Of a stretch of DNA of 44,346 bases, positions 36,199-44,346 are shown piece after piece; the stretch's first letter is position 1; each line of letters starts with the position of its first letter. The position numbers and the translations under genes are program-made. Source of the stretch: an uncultured Pelagibacteraceae bacterium (lineage in GTDB: Bacteria; Pseudomonadota; Alphaproteobacteria; Pelagibacterales; Pelagibacteraceae); NCBI GenBank assembly GCA_902571975.1, contig CACGED010000010.1, positions 1 through 44,346 of the forward strand, read 5' to 3'. The notes under the pieces were generated by a model. It saw only the letters and a list, made by a program, of their open reading frames with translations, ran no database searches and was not told the DNA's origin.

Positions 36199-37263
36199 TT
36201 AAAGTTTGCATTCATCTATAATATATGGATAGATTCTTTTAAAAATTTCATTGCCAATTACCTTTTTGGCTGATTGTTTGATATGGACTAGATCTATAAA
36301 ATCACTGTCATTAATAAGTTGAGAAAAATCAATTAATATGTCCTTATTTTTAAAAAAAGATTTAGTTTCTGTTATAATTTTTTTTGTAAATTTTTCAGGA
36401 TCTTTTGTAGAAATTGGCTGGTAGAATGCAAAAAATTTTGTCTTATTACAGGCGTTTTTGTTTAACACATTTTCTGAAATTTTTTGTGCTTTATTAAGTG
36501 TTAAAAAATAATTTTTGATTAGACTGGTTACCCACTTATCACTTTTAAAATCAATATCTTGTTTTATTTTTTTCATACCTGAAAAATTATTAGTATGAAA
36601 CTCGTATTCAGATATAATTGAAGAATGTTTAAGTAAGAGATATTTTAAATTGTCTAGCTCATTTCTAATCCAAAAGTTAAATGGATAACTCGGTCTTGGA
36701 TCATAAAAATATGTCTGAAGTGTTTCATTAAATCCCCCATAAAATATTACTATATCAAAATTCAAATCAGAATATTTTATTAATCTATGAATATGTTGGT
36801 TATGATTTGATGATACTGATGAAAAGTTATATGTTTCAACTTTTATATTCTTTTTTGCTATTAAATTTTCTAATATTTTAATAATTGGTGGATTTCCGTT
36901 ATAGCCTGTCGATCCACCAAAAAATGCTATTTGAATTATATTTTCTTTATTATTTTTAAATTCATTTCCTCTGAAGCCTAGTGAATTATGATCTTTGTAA
37001 TAAGGCGCTCCAGAAAAAGTATCATAAGGAGATGGTGCTCTTTGATACTTTTCCTGAATAACTGAAGCAGGGTAACCATGTCCAAATAATTTTAATACAT
37101 AAAAATCAAGAAAAGTAATTAAAATGATTGATGAAAAAAAATAAATAAAAAAATTTTTAATATATTTTGCAAATCTAATTTTTTTTAAAAATATGTAGAG
37201 ATAGTAATTTAAAGAAATTAAAAAAATTAAATAAATTATTAACAATAAGTAAAAATTTTTCAT
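36199..37263 (-). CDS. Membrane-anchored SGNH/GDSL-like hydrolase
   Basis: 354 residues with two N-terminal hydrophobic helices (about 3-25 and 38-57) and then a soluble domain. Block I is FFGGSTGYN with the nucleophile S118, block III resembles GxND as GGFNE (N179), and block V is DLVH (D324, H327). The SGNH catalytic set therefore seems complete. Proteins of this type, membrane-tethered with an external SGNH domain, often modify or remove acyl groups on extracytoplasmic polysaccharide. The substrate is unknown. It is divergent from the YqaA-like gene with a 41-bp gap, and tRNA-Leu follows 69 bp after its stop. Confidence 0.75.
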   Translation of the reverse strand: MKNFYLLLIIYLIFLISLNYYLYIFLKKIRFAKYIKNFFIYFFSSIILITFLDFYVLKLFGHGYPASVIQEKYQRAPSPYDTFSGAPYYKDHNSLGFRGNEFKNNKENIIQIAFFGGSTGYNGNPPIIKILENLIAKKNIKVETYNFSSVSSNHNQHIHRLIKYSDLNFDIVIFYGGFNETLQTYFYDPRPSYPFNFWIRNELDNLKYLLLKHSSIISEYEFHTNNFSGMKKIKQDIDFKSDKWVTSLIKNYFLTLNKAQKISENVLNKNACNKTKFFAFYQPISTKDPEKFTKKIITETKSFFKNKDILIDFSQLINDSDFIDLVHIKQSAKKVIGNEIFKRIYPYIIDECKL

Positions 37264-37304
37264 TAAATAATAGTAATAGAGAGTTATATGTATTAAAAGA
37301 AAAT

Positions 37305-37913
37305 ATGTTTAAAGAGCTATACAATAAAACTATTAAACTCGCTGGTCATAAAAGATCCAAATCTATTTTAGGATTTATATCTTTTATTGAAAGTTTTATA
37401 TTCCCAATACCGCCCGATGTTTTGATAATTCCTATGACAATAGCTCGAAAACATGAGTGGCTTAGAATAGCATTAATTGCAACTATAGGATCTGTTTTAG
37501 GAGCTTGTCTCGGATATTTTATAGGATACGTCTTCTTTAATGAAATTGGTCTAAAAATTTTTGAGATTTATGGTGTAGATGATGCTTCATTTTTAAAAGA
37601 CAAAGTGTCTTCAGAAGGTGGCGTTATAGCCTGGATAACGCTCCTAGCAATTGCTGGTTTTTCACCAGTACCTTTTAAGTTACTTACAATTACTAGTGGT
37701 TTTATACATTTTAATATTTTTTACTTTATCATTATCTCGATTTTAACAAGAGGTTCACGTTTTTTCTTAGTTGCATTTTTAATAGGTAACTTTGGGCCAG
37801 CCATGCAAAAAATTCTTGAAAAAAAACTTCTTAAATTTTCAATTATTGCATCAATAATTATAATTGTTTTTGCTTATTTTATTTATAAATTTTTAAATAA
37901 TTTTATAAATTAA
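37305..37913 (+). CDS. YqaA/DedA-like (SNARE-associated) membrane protein
   Basis: A 202-residue polytopic inner-membrane protein. ISFIESFIFPIPPDVLIIPM (about 26-45) is the re-entrant E-x-x-x-P-x-P-P motif of the DedA superfamily, and GFSPVPFKLLTITSGF (about 118-133) is the second. YqaA-type members are distinguished by this spacing. DedA proteins are linked to lipid-carrier and phospholipid flipping; the exact function of YqaA is not settled. dsbB starts two bases after its stop codon. Confidence 0.85.
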   Translation: MFKELYNKTIKLAGHKRSKSILGFISFIESFIFPIPPDVLIIPMTIARKHEWLRIALIATIGSVLGACLGYFIGYVFFNEIGLKIFEIYGVDDASFLKDKVSSEGGVIAWITLLAIAGFSPVPFKLLTITSGFIHFNIFYFIIISILTRGSRFFLVAFLIGNFGPAMQKILEKKLLKFSIIASIIIIVFAYFIYKFLNNFIN

Positions 37914-37915
37914 AC

Positions 37916-38395
37916 ATGATACCATTCCCAAATAGAAAAAATTTTTATTTAATTATTTTTTTTATCTCATTAATTTCGATTATTTCAGCTTTGTATATTG
38001 AGTATATACTTCAGTATGAACCATGTAAGTTATGTATTTATCAAAGATTACCCTATATAGCTGCAATATTTATAAGTTTTATTGGATTTAATTATTCGAA
38101 TAATGATCAAATTTTAATAGTTACAATTATGATATTTGCTTTGAGCTCTATACTATCTGGGTATCATTTTGGAATTGAGAATAGTATATTTGATGAGCTA
38201 TCAGCCTGTACAAATGGATCATCAGATATTTTAAATAAATCGAAATTAATAGAGTCTCTTAACAAAACTATGCCTGTTAACTGTAAAGATGCTACTTTTA
38301 AATTTCTTGGAATTTCACTAGCGGCAATTAATACAATTTTATCAATTTTAATTATTATTTTTTCTATTAGAACATTGGTCTATGAAAAAAACTAA
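37916..38395 (+). CDS. dsbB: Disulfide bond formation protein B
   Basis: 159 residues, four predicted membrane helices. The first periplasmic pair is CKLC in EPCKLCIYQRLPYI (the DsbB family motif). The second pair is made of the cysteines in SACTNG and VNCKD, 30-odd residues apart. DsbB reoxidises periplasmic DsbA and passes electrons to ubiquinone. No dsbA gene is in the window. It overlaps coq7 by 14 nt, linking quinone-dependent oxidation with quinone synthesis in one transcript. Confidence 0.93.
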   Translation: MIPFPNRKNFYLIIFFISLISIISALYIEYILQYEPCKLCIYQRLPYIAAIFISFIGFNYSNNDQILIVTIMIFALSSILSGYHFGIENSIFDELSACTNGSSDILNKSKLIESLNKTMPVNCKDATFKFLGISLAAINTILSILIIIFSIRTLVYEKN

Positions 38396-38915
38396 TAAAG
38401 AAAAATTAGAAGAATTTATAAGAGTAGATCACGCTGGAGAAAGAGGTGCAATTAAAATTTATGAGGGTCAACTGCTTGCTTTAAATACTGTTGTAAAAAA
38501 TGATGATTTGAAACAAATTATTGGAGAAATGAAGAAGCATGAGGAGGAACACTCAAATTTTTTTGAGAATGAAATAGAAAAAAGAAATATAAAACCAACA
38601 AAATTACTACCATTATGGGATTTGCTTGGGCTGGGTCTTGGATTTGGTTCAACGATACTTGGAAAAAAAGCAGCGATGTTATGTACGGCCTCTGTCGAGG
38701 AGGTAATAGACGAACATTATAAAAGCCAAATTGACCAAATAGAAGGAGATGAAAAGGATTTAAAGGAAAAAATAATAAAATTTAGACAAGACGAATTAGA
38801 CCATAAAGATATAGCCTACGAGAAGGGTGCTACAAAAAAAGGTCTTTATTCAATTATGGATAAAGTAATTAAAACTGGTTCTAAGGTTGCTATAAAAATC
38901 TCTGAAAAAATTTAG
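38382..38915 (+). CDS. coq7: Demethoxyubiquinone hydroxylase (COQ7 type)
   Basis: 177 residues of the carboxylate-bridged diiron COQ7 family. RVDHAGERGAIKIYEGQ, EMKKHEEEH, SVEEVIDEHY and DELDHKD give the repeated E and E-x-x-H iron ligands. It hydroxylates demethoxyubiquinone in the late steps of ubiquinone synthesis at the inner membrane. It overlaps dsbB by 14 nt and abuts the convergent HNH gene (no gap). Alphaproteobacteria commonly use COQ7 rather than UbiF, which fits the proposed lineage. Confidence 0.95.
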   Translation: MKKTNKEKLEEFIRVDHAGERGAIKIYEGQLLALNTVVKNDDLKQIIGEMKKHEEEHSNFFENEIEKRNIKPTKLLPLWDLLGLGLGFGSTILGKKAAMLCTASVEEVIDEHYKSQIDQIEGDEKDLKEKIIKFRQDELDHKDIAYEKGATKKGLYSIMDKVIKTGSKVAIKISEKI

Positions 38916-39485
38916 TTACGGTTCAAGTTCGACATCCCAATATAAATAGTCCATCCAACTTTTATGTAAAAAGTTAGGTGGAAAATTCTTTCCATTTTTA
39001 TGAAGATCTTCTGTGGTAGGCTGAAAAGGCCATTGATTTAATGTCATACCTGAGTTCTTAATTAGTCTTCCTCCTTTTTTAACATTACAAGAAGAACAAG
39101 CTGTTACAACATTATCCCAATTAGTTTTTCCACCTTTTGATCTTGGTAGTAAGTGATCAAAGGTTAATTCATTTTTACTTCCACAATATTGGCAGCTAAA
39201 CTTATCCCTTAAAAAAACGTTAAACCTTGTAAAGTTAGGATTTGATTGAGGTCTAATGTATGATTTAAGAGCAATTACGCTTGGAAGTTTCATACTAAAC
39301 GAAGGACTTCTAATTTGTCTGTCATAATAACTAACAATAGAAACTCTATCTAAGAAAACAGATTTAATTGAATCTTGCCAGCTCCACAATGAAAGTGGAT
39401 AATAACTTAAAGGTCTATAATCTGCATTTAAAACTAACGCTGGACATTTTTCTAGCGAAATACTTTGATCTGAAAGCTCAATCAT
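38916..39485 (-). CDS. HNH endonuclease
   Basis: About 189 residues. The zinc-bound HNH module is CQYCG (near residue 97), DHLLPRSKGGKTNWDNVV (the catalytic H and N) and CSSCN. The N-terminal half (ALVLNADYRPLSYYPLSLW) is the conserved part of a stand-alone HNH family common in alphaproteobacteria. These are predicted nucleases whose cellular role is unclear; no partner methylase or restriction gene is nearby. The ATG at 39485 is chosen; ATG 39500 would add five residues, and neither has a ribosome-binding site. Confidence 0.88.
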   Translation of the reverse strand: MIELSDQSISLEKCPALVLNADYRPLSYYPLSLWSWQDSIKSVFLDRVSIVSYYDRQIRSPSFSMKLPSVIALKSYIRPQSNPNFTRFNVFLRDKFSCQYCGSKNELTFDHLLPRSKGGKTNWDNVVTACSSCNVKKGGRLIKNSGMTLNQWPFQPTTEDLHKNGKNFPPNFLHKSWMDYLYWDVELEP

Positions 39486-39546
39486 AATTAAAACATACAT
39501 TAAATATATTTTTAATCAACTTTACTAATTGTATATTAAAGATTTA

Positions 39547-40203
39547 TTAATTAATTATATTTTTTTTAATAAAGTTTAATGCCGCACTTGATGCTTCCAT
39601 AGGTATATGGTGATCACAGTTTTTAATCATTAAAGTTTCAATTTTAATTTTATTTCTGATAAAAAAATCTTCAGCTTCAAGTAAATTGCTGGGGGGGACG
39701 ATTGGATCATTTTCACCATGTATCATTAAAATATTAGTTTTATTTTTAATTCTTGGAGAAAGGTCTTTCATATTTATGATTTTTCCAGAAAACCCTACAA
39801 CACAACTAAATTCTTTTTCTGATATTAGACCAATATTTAATGACATCATGCATCCTTGACTAAAACCAGAAATACAAATTTGTGAATATTTTAAATTAAA
39901 ATAATTACTTACTTCTGAAATATAACTGTTTAAAATATTTTCTGCTTTTTTTGATTCTTGAAGAATATATTCTGGATCTTCATTATTTAAATCAAACCAT
40001 TGAAAACCAGTTGGATTTATGCTGCACACTTCATGTGCATCAGGACATAAAAAGACTGTATTTTTTAAAAATCTTTTCCAATTTAAAGTAATCATACTAA
40101 TATCTTTTCCATCTCCTCCATATCCATGAAGTAAAATTACTGCACTTTTAACTTTCTCATTATTTTCTGGTTTTATTATTGTTGTATTTAACGAAAACTT
40201 CAT
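39547..40203 (-). CDS. Phospholipase/carboxylesterase (acyl-protein thioesterase-like)
   Basis: A 218-residue alpha/beta hydrolase of the carboxylesterase/phospholipase type. It has LLHGYGGDG as oxyanion loop, the nucleophile in ISGFSQGCMMS, the acid in HGENDPIVP and the base in CDHHIPMEA. It hydrolyses short to medium carboxyl esters; the true substrate is not known. The ATG at 40203 is chosen because it overlaps the upstream stop codon as ATGA; the TTG at 40221 would extend into the tlpA gene by 22 nt. No signal peptide, so cytoplasmic. Confidence 0.9.
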   Translation of the reverse strand: MKFSLNTTIIKPENNEKVKSAVILLHGYGGDGKDISMITLNWKRFLKNTVFLCPDAHEVCSINPTGFQWFDLNNEDPEYILQESKKAENILNSYISEVSNYFNLKYSQICISGFSQGCMMSLNIGLISEKEFSCVVGFSGKIINMKDLSPRIKNKTNILMIHGENDPIVPPSNLLEAEDFFIRNKIKIETLMIKNCDHHIPMEASSAALNFIKKNIIN

Positions 40204-40730
40204 AAAATTTTTGGTAACCAATCAATTAAAGATTGATCATTAAAGTCAATATACCCAACAATTCTCCCAACTTCAAAACCATTTCGGTCTATTAAAATTG
40301 TTGTTGGTAATCCTCTTAGTTTAAACAACTGTGAAAACTCTGGTCCAGATCCTGTAAATATATCTAAATTTTTAATTTTGATTTCATCAAAAAATTCTTT
40401 TGATTTTTTATAGCTTTCGCCGCCGATATTAATTGGAATAATATTAATATTTTTAAATTCATTTAAAGTTTTAAGTTTATCCAAAGATGGCATCTCTTTT
40501 TTACAAGGAGCACACCAAGTGGCCCAAAAATTTATTATCAATGGGTATGATTTATAATCATTTAAACTTACTTTTTGGCTATCAGATTTAATAAATTCTA
40601 TATTTTCAATTTTTTTCTTGTCTTTATGTACTATAAGATTCTTAATTTCTGGACGCTCTATTGAATATGAGACGCTAGATGATATTAAGTAAAATATTAT
40701 TATAAGATAATTAAAAAAAATGATTTTCAT
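40200..40730 (-). CDS. TlpA-like periplasmic thioredoxin
   Basis: 176 residues. A hydrophobic N-terminus (MKIIFF to about residue 24) acts as signal peptide or anchor. It is followed by a thioredoxin-fold domain with the active site FWATWCAPCKKEMPSL and cis-proline RGLPTTILID. TlpA/ResA-type proteins reduce disulfides in the periplasm, often in cytochrome c or oxidase assembly. It is divergent from argH with only 23 bp between the starts, so at least one promoter must overlap a coding region. Confidence 0.92.
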   Translation of the reverse strand: MKIIFFNYLIIIFYLISSSVSYSIERPEIKNLIVHKDKKKIENIEFIKSDSQKVSLNDYKSYPLIINFWATWCAPCKKEMPSLDKLKTLNEFKNINIIPINIGGESYKKSKEFFDEIKIKNLDIFTGSGPEFSQLFKLRGLPTTILIDRNGFEVGRIVGYIDFNDQSLIDWLPKIL

Positions 40731-40753
40731 AAAATCTGCAACAATTAAATATC

Positions 40754-42151
40754 ATGGGTAAAAATAAAAACAATCAACCAATTTGGAACACTAGAATTAA
40801 AAAAGAAACAAAAAACCTTTTTAAAAAGGTTGGTGGATCAATAGAAATTGATAAAAGATTATTCAGAGAAGATATTGAAGCTTCAATTGTACATGTTGAG
40901 ATGCTGTTTAAACAAAAAATTATAAATTTTAAAATTAAAAATAAAATAGTTTGGGGATTGAATAGAATTAAAAACGAAATTATAAAAAAAAAATTTATTT
41001 TTGATGATAGGCTTGAGGATATTCATATGAATATAGAACATAGACTTTTTGAGCTAATTGGAGAAGAAGCGGGGTATATTCACACTGCAAGATCAAGAAA
41101 TGATCAAGTTGTCACAGATTTTAAAATGTGGTTAAGAAAAGCTAATAAAGAAATTGTAAAAAATATTGATGCAACAATTAAAAATATTTTAAAAAAAGCA
41201 GAAAAAAATGTTGAGACGATCATGCCGGGTTTCACTCACCTAAAAAATGCACAACCAGTTTCTTTTGCTCATTACTTAATGGCGTACTTAGAAATGTTTA
41301 ACAGGGATAAAAAAAGATTTAATAACAATTTAGAGAGTCTTAATGAAAATCCACTTGGTGTGGCTGCTCTAACAGGTACTTCTTTTAAAATTGACAGATT
41401 TTACACTTCAAAAAAACTAGGTTTCCACAGACCAACTAAAAACTCAATTGACACTGTTTCTGATAGAGATTTTGTAATTGATTTTCTTTATTCTTGTTCC
41501 ACATGTGCTGTTCATATCTCTAGGATTGCAGAGGAGTTTATAATCTGGAATTCAGATGCTTTTAAACTTATTAATTTGAATGATAAAATTGTAACTGGAT
41601 CATCTATTATGCCTCAAAAAAAAAATCCTGATCCATTAGAATACTTGAGAGGTAAAACAGGTTTGATGTTTGGAAATCTATTTTCTATGCTTACAACATT
41701 AAAAGGATTACCACTTTCATATTTTAAGGATTTACAAGATGATAAAGAAATTGTTTTTAAATCATTTGATCAATTAAAAAATTCTTTAATTATATTAAAT
41801 GATGTTCTTAAAAATTTTTCACCAGATAAAAAAAGAATGATTGAACTTGCAGAAAGTGGCTACATTACAGCAACTGATTTAGCAGATTATATGGTTAGAG
41901 AACTAAATTACCCATTTAGAAAAGCCTATTTGCAAACAGCGAAAATCATAAATTTTGCTGAAAAAAATAAAAAAAAACTATCAGAACTCACAATAAAAGA
42001 GATCAATAAAATTGAAAAAGGTTTAACCGCTGATGTTTTAAAAGTATTTGAACTAAAAAAATCTGTTAATTCTAAAGTTTCTTACGGTGGAACTTCTTTC
42101 GACAATATTAAGAAAATGATATTAAGTTACAAAAGAAATAAATATGATTAA
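40754..42151 (+). CDS. argH: Argininosuccinate lyase
   Basis: 465 residues, the typical length. The fumarase-superfamily signature GSSIMPQKKNPDPLEY contains the catalytic serine loop. HTARSRNDQVVTDFK is the second conserved region, and TAxxLAD-like TATDLADYMV lies toward the C-terminus. It splits argininosuccinate into arginine and fumarate. The ATG follows TAAATATC with no ribosome-binding site. The 3' end overlaps the lipoprotein gene by 8 nt. Confidence 0.97.
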   Translation: MGKNKNNQPIWNTRIKKETKNLFKKVGGSIEIDKRLFREDIEASIVHVEMLFKQKIINFKIKNKIVWGLNRIKNEIIKKKFIFDDRLEDIHMNIEHRLFELIGEEAGYIHTARSRNDQVVTDFKMWLRKANKEIVKNIDATIKNILKKAEKNVETIMPGFTHLKNAQPVSFAHYLMAYLEMFNRDKKRFNNNLESLNENPLGVAALTGTSFKIDRFYTSKKLGFHRPTKNSIDTVSDRDFVIDFLYSCSTCAVHISRIAEEFIIWNSDAFKLINLNDKIVTGSSIMPQKKNPDPLEYLRGKTGLMFGNLFSMLTTLKGLPLSYFKDLQDDKEIVFKSFDQLKNSLIILNDVLKNFSPDKKRMIELAESGYITATDLADYMVRELNYPFRKAYLQTAKIINFAEKNKKKLSELTIKEINKIEKGLTADVLKVFELKKSVNSKVSYGGTSFDNIKKMILSYKRNKYD

Positions 42152-42305
42152 AAAAATAACTTTAATTACTATATGTCTAATTTTATTAACTTCATGTGGA
42201 AGAAAAAATGAGCCAAAATATGAGGTATCATTAAATAATGTTATGAAATTCAATAATTTTAATAACGTATTTAAAATGCCAAGAAAAGATGAAATATATC
42301 AATAA
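42144..42305 (+). CDS. lptM: Small lipoprotein, LptM-like
   Basis: A 53-residue frame from ATG 42144 to TAA 42305. The first 17 residues are a lipoprotein signal (MIKK, hydrophobic core, lipobox LTSC), with Cys18 the lipidated residue. The mature N-terminus CGRKNEPKY resembles the CGxKGPxY start of LptM, the small lipoprotein that helps LptD mature. A similar small lipoprotein lies beside dapF or lysA in other Proteobacteria (yifL, lppL), matching its place here between argH (8-nt overlap) and lysA (17-nt overlap). The family name rests on this short motif plus position; the C-terminal 30 residues are Asn-rich and unlike LptM. Confidence 0.7.
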   Translation: MIKKITLITICLILLTSCGRKNEPKYEVSLNNVMKFNNFNNVFKMPRKDEIYQ

Positions 42306-43503
42306 TATTTTTACAATTGAAAAAACAAGACTCACCAAAGTAGTTAAAAAATTTGAAACACCAATTTTTTGCTATTCTGAGAAAAAAATTAATGAAAATA
42401 TAAGTAAATTTAAAAAAAGTTTTAAATCGTTTTCTCCAATCATATGTTTTTCAACAAAGTCAAACTGTAATCTAGAAATACTTAAACTAATTAAACGAAA
42501 TGGATTAGGAGCCGATGTTGTCTCAAAAGGTGAATTAATGATTGCGCTTAAAGCAGGAATAACTTCCAAAAAGATTGTTTTTTCTGGAGTGGGTAAAACT
42601 AGGTCAGAATTGATTTATGCAATAGATAAAAATATTTTATTGATTAATTGTGAATCAAAAAGTGAAATATTAGAAATAGAAAGTATAGCAAAATCTAAGA
42701 ATAGAAAAGTAGACATTGGAATTAGATTAAATCCAAATACAGATGCAAAAACAATTAAACAAATTTCAACCGGTAAAAAAGAAAATAAATTTGGCGTTAA
42801 TGAAAAAACATTTATTGAAATTTCTAAATATATAAAAAATTCAAAATTTTTAAATTTAAAGTGTTTAAGTGTACATATTGGTAGTCAAATCCTAGATTAT
42901 AAACCTTACCAAAAAATGCTCAATGTCCTAGATAAATTAATAAAAAAAATTAACTTTAATTTTGAGTTTATAGATCTTGGTGGTGGTATGGGTATTGACT
43001 ATAGCAAAGACAGTAAAAAATTTAATTACAAAAAATATAACCAAATTATTGAAAAATTTTTAAACAAGCATAAGTCAAAAATTATTTTTGAACCAGGTAG
43101 ATCAATTATAGGCGATACTGCATTATTAATTGCTAAAGTTATTTATATAAAAGCAAATTCTAAAAAAGATTTTATTATCGTAGATGCGGCTATGAATGAT
43201 TTTATGAGACCTGCGTTATATGGGGCTAAGCATAAAATAATTCCATTAAAAAAAACCAATAAAATGACTAATAAAAGTTATGATTTTGTAGGTCCGATTT
43301 GCGAAACGACAGATAAATTCTTAACGACAAATAAATTTCAAAGGTTAAATGAGAAAGATTATATTATTATTTGTGATGTAGGAGCATATGGTTCATCGCT
43401 ATCTTCAAATTATAACATTAGACCTAAGCCTGCTGAAATATTAATAAAAGGTTCAAAAATAAATATAATTAAAAAAAGACAAAAACTAACAGATATAATT
43501 TAG
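42289..43503 (+). CDS. lysA: Diaminopimelate decarboxylase
   Basis: 404 residues, fold type III PLP enzyme. The lysine that binds PLP is K57 in FSTKSNCN. HIGSQI, the phosphate-binding glycines in DLGGGMGID, EPGRSI and the C-terminal CETTD (active-site cysteine of the other subunit) are all present. It decarboxylates meso-diaminopimelate to lysine, the last step of the pathway. It overlaps the small lipoprotein gene by 17 nt. Its position next to argH and a small lipoprotein is a known proteobacterial arrangement. Confidence 0.97.
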   Translation: MKYINNIFTIEKTRLTKVVKKFETPIFCYSEKKINENISKFKKSFKSFSPIICFSTKSNCNLEILKLIKRNGLGADVVSKGELMIALKAGITSKKIVFSGVGKTRSELIYAIDKNILLINCESKSEILEIESIAKSKNRKVDIGIRLNPNTDAKTIKQISTGKKENKFGVNEKTFIEISKYIKNSKFLNLKCLSVHIGSQILDYKPYQKMLNVLDKLIKKINFNFEFIDLGGGMGIDYSKDSKKFNYKKYNQIIEKFLNKHKSKIIFEPGRSIIGDTALLIAKVIYIKANSKKDFIIVDAAMNDFMRPALYGAKHKIIPLKKTNKMTNKSYDFVGPICETTDKFLTTNKFQRLNEKDYIIICDVGAYGSSLSSNYNIRPKPAEILIKGSKINIIKKRQKLTDII

Positions 43504-43515
43504 TTTTTGACAAAA

Positions 43516-44217
43516 ATGATAAGAAAACTTCTATTTTTATTTTTTTTCTTTCTGGGCATATCTATAATTTCAATAATATTCCTTCCATCATTAATAATGC
43601 CAACCAAAATAGTTTTATTTGGTGGAAAAATGATGGGAAGATGGACAGCATTTTGTCTTCGAATTATTTTACAAACAAAAATTATTATTATTGGTAGAGA
43701 TAATATTATTAAAAATGAAAAATTTTTTATTGCTTGTTCTCATCAATCGATGTTTGAAACTTTTTTCCTACAAACAATTTTTAATGCACCAATATTTATT
43801 TTAAAGCATGAGTTAATCAAAATTCCTATATTTGGTTGGTATTTAAAAAAGATAGGATCAATTTCAATTAATAGAAATAAAATTAGTAAAGATAATTTAG
43901 GTTTAATAGATAAAATAAAAAATTCTGTAAGAAATTCAGAAAGACCATTAATTATATTCCCACAAGGAACTAGAGTTTTGCCAAATGAAATAGTTCCTTT
44001 TAAAAAGGGTGTTGGAAGAATTTATGATGAATTACAAATAAATTGCCAACCTGTAGCTATAAACTCGGGAAACGTTTGGCCAAAAAATGGCAAATTGGCT
44101 GCAAAACAAAAAATAATAGTGTCAATTCTTCCAGCAGTAAAACCTGGAATGAAATCAGCAGATTTTACAAGTTATATAGAGCATAAAATATATACTGAGT
44201 TAAAATTAATGAATTAG
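43516..44217 (+). CDS. plsC: 1-acyl-sn-glycerol-3-phosphate acyltransferase
   Basis: 233 residues, an N-terminal hydrophobic helix (about 2-22) and the acyltransferase motifs. Motif I is ACSHQSMFETFF (H-x4-E, the form with Glu as in other alphaproteobacterial members) and motif III is FPQGTRVLP. It acylates lysophosphatidic acid in membrane phospholipid synthesis. I chose the ATG at 43516; a TTG at 43507 is in frame, lies four bases after the lysA stop and is less likely. Its last bases overlap the dnaN stop in a convergent arrangement. Confidence 0.88.
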   Translation: MIRKLLFLFFFFLGISIISIIFLPSLIMPTKIVLFGGKMMGRWTAFCLRIILQTKIIIIGRDNIIKNEKFFIACSHQSMFETFFLQTIFNAPIFILKHELIKIPIFGWYLKKIGSISINRNKISKDNLGLIDKIKNSVRNSERPLIIFPQGTRVLPNEIVPFKKGVGRIYDELQINCQPVAINSGNVWPKNGKLAAKQKIIVSILPAVKPGMKSADFTSYIEHKIYTELKLMN

Positions 44218-44346
44218 CCCTTCATTGGCATTACAACATATATGCTATCATAATCAGCTGGGTCTCTAATTAAGGCTGGTGAACCTGTATCTTTTAAATA
44301 AATCTCAATGTTATCTCCGTCAAGTTGGGAAGCAACATCAATTAAA
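44214..44346 (-). CDS. dnaN: DNA polymerase III sliding clamp, C-terminus (5' part outside window)
   Basis: The last 43 residues are visible. They end IRDPADYDSIYVVMPMKG, the usual beta-clamp C-terminus (S-P-A-L-I then V-x-M-P-M). The beta clamp tethers the replicative polymerase to DNA. The TAA stop overlaps the plsC end by 3-4 nt. The remainder lies beyond the right edge. Confidence 0.9.
   Translation of the reverse strand, partial: LIDVASQLDGDNIEIYLKDTGSPALIRDPADYDSIYVVMPMKG

Noticed and set aside
1..44346. CRISPR arrays, insertion sequences, integrases, attachment sites, replication origin
   Set aside because: No regularly spaced repeats, transposase or integrase motifs were seen. dnaN at the right edge could suggest proximity to an origin, but no DnaA-box cluster is visible in the window.

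Overview
The window is a stretch of a streamlined, very AT-rich alphaproteobacterial chromosome and looks like SAR11 (Pelagibacterales). That assignment is an inference. It rests on the strong A+T bias in all codon positions, intergenic gaps of a few bases, frequent 1-4 nt start/stop overlaps, few good Shine-Dalgarno sites, alphaproteobacterial markers (COQ7-type hydroxylase, SUV3-like helicase next to fdxA and a CarD regulator), a TRAP-TAXI transporter, and the absence of IS elements, phage genes or CRISPR. No database search was possible, so names come from motifs and family knowledge.

Layout. 1-817 is the 3' part of a glycosyltransferase. 819-10381 (minus strand) is a nine-gene run: a GT4 glycosyltransferase, thrS, infC, rpmI, rplT, pheS, pheT and lepA, the classical translation operon with a glycosyltransferase at its head. 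A divergent alpha/beta hydrolase follows, then gltB-gltD (glutamate synthase). A divergent uppP comes next, then a minus-strand block 18050-24050: a fused lipoyl-E1 pyruvate dehydrogenase, a lipoyl-less E2, a gamma-butyrobetaine-hydroxylase-like dioxygenase and an EamA transporter. At 24126-24725 a tRNA-Arg(ACG) is followed by a 27-residue membrane peptide gene and a hotdog thioesterase. Then come a TRAP-TAXI permease and binding protein and acetoacetyl-CoA synthetase (24729-29814, minus). 29978-34002 (plus) holds helicase, TerB-like, fdxA and carD. 34001-34225 is a complete tiny transcription unit for a 27-residue lysine-rich peptide. 34335-37263 (minus) holds an acyl-CoA synthetase, tRNA-Leu(CAA) and a membrane-anchored SGNH protein. 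37305-38915 (plus) holds a YqaA/DedA-type protein, dsbB and coq7. 38916-40730 (minus) holds an HNH nuclease, a carboxylesterase and a TlpA-like thioredoxin. 40754-44217 (plus) holds argH, a small LptM-like lipoprotein, lysA and plsC. The window closes with the 3' end of dnaN (minus).

How the genes work together. Most of the window is core metabolism: translation factors, nitrogen assimilation (GOGAT), pyruvate to acetyl-CoA, acyl-CoA activation, ubiquinone, envelope and arginine/lysine synthesis. The points most worth following are (1) a pyruvate dehydrogenase in which the lipoyl domain sits on E1 and is absent from E2; (2) the free-standing lysine-rich peptide gene with its own promoter, 5'-terminal hairpin, ribosome-binding site and terminator, next to a CarD with a 90-residue lysine-rich tail; (3) a perfect 11-bp hairpin that buries the ribosome-binding site of the TRAP permease; (4) two tRNA-to-mRNA junctions, one leading into an unannotated membrane peptide; and (5) a small LptM-like lipoprotein gene nested between argH and lysA.
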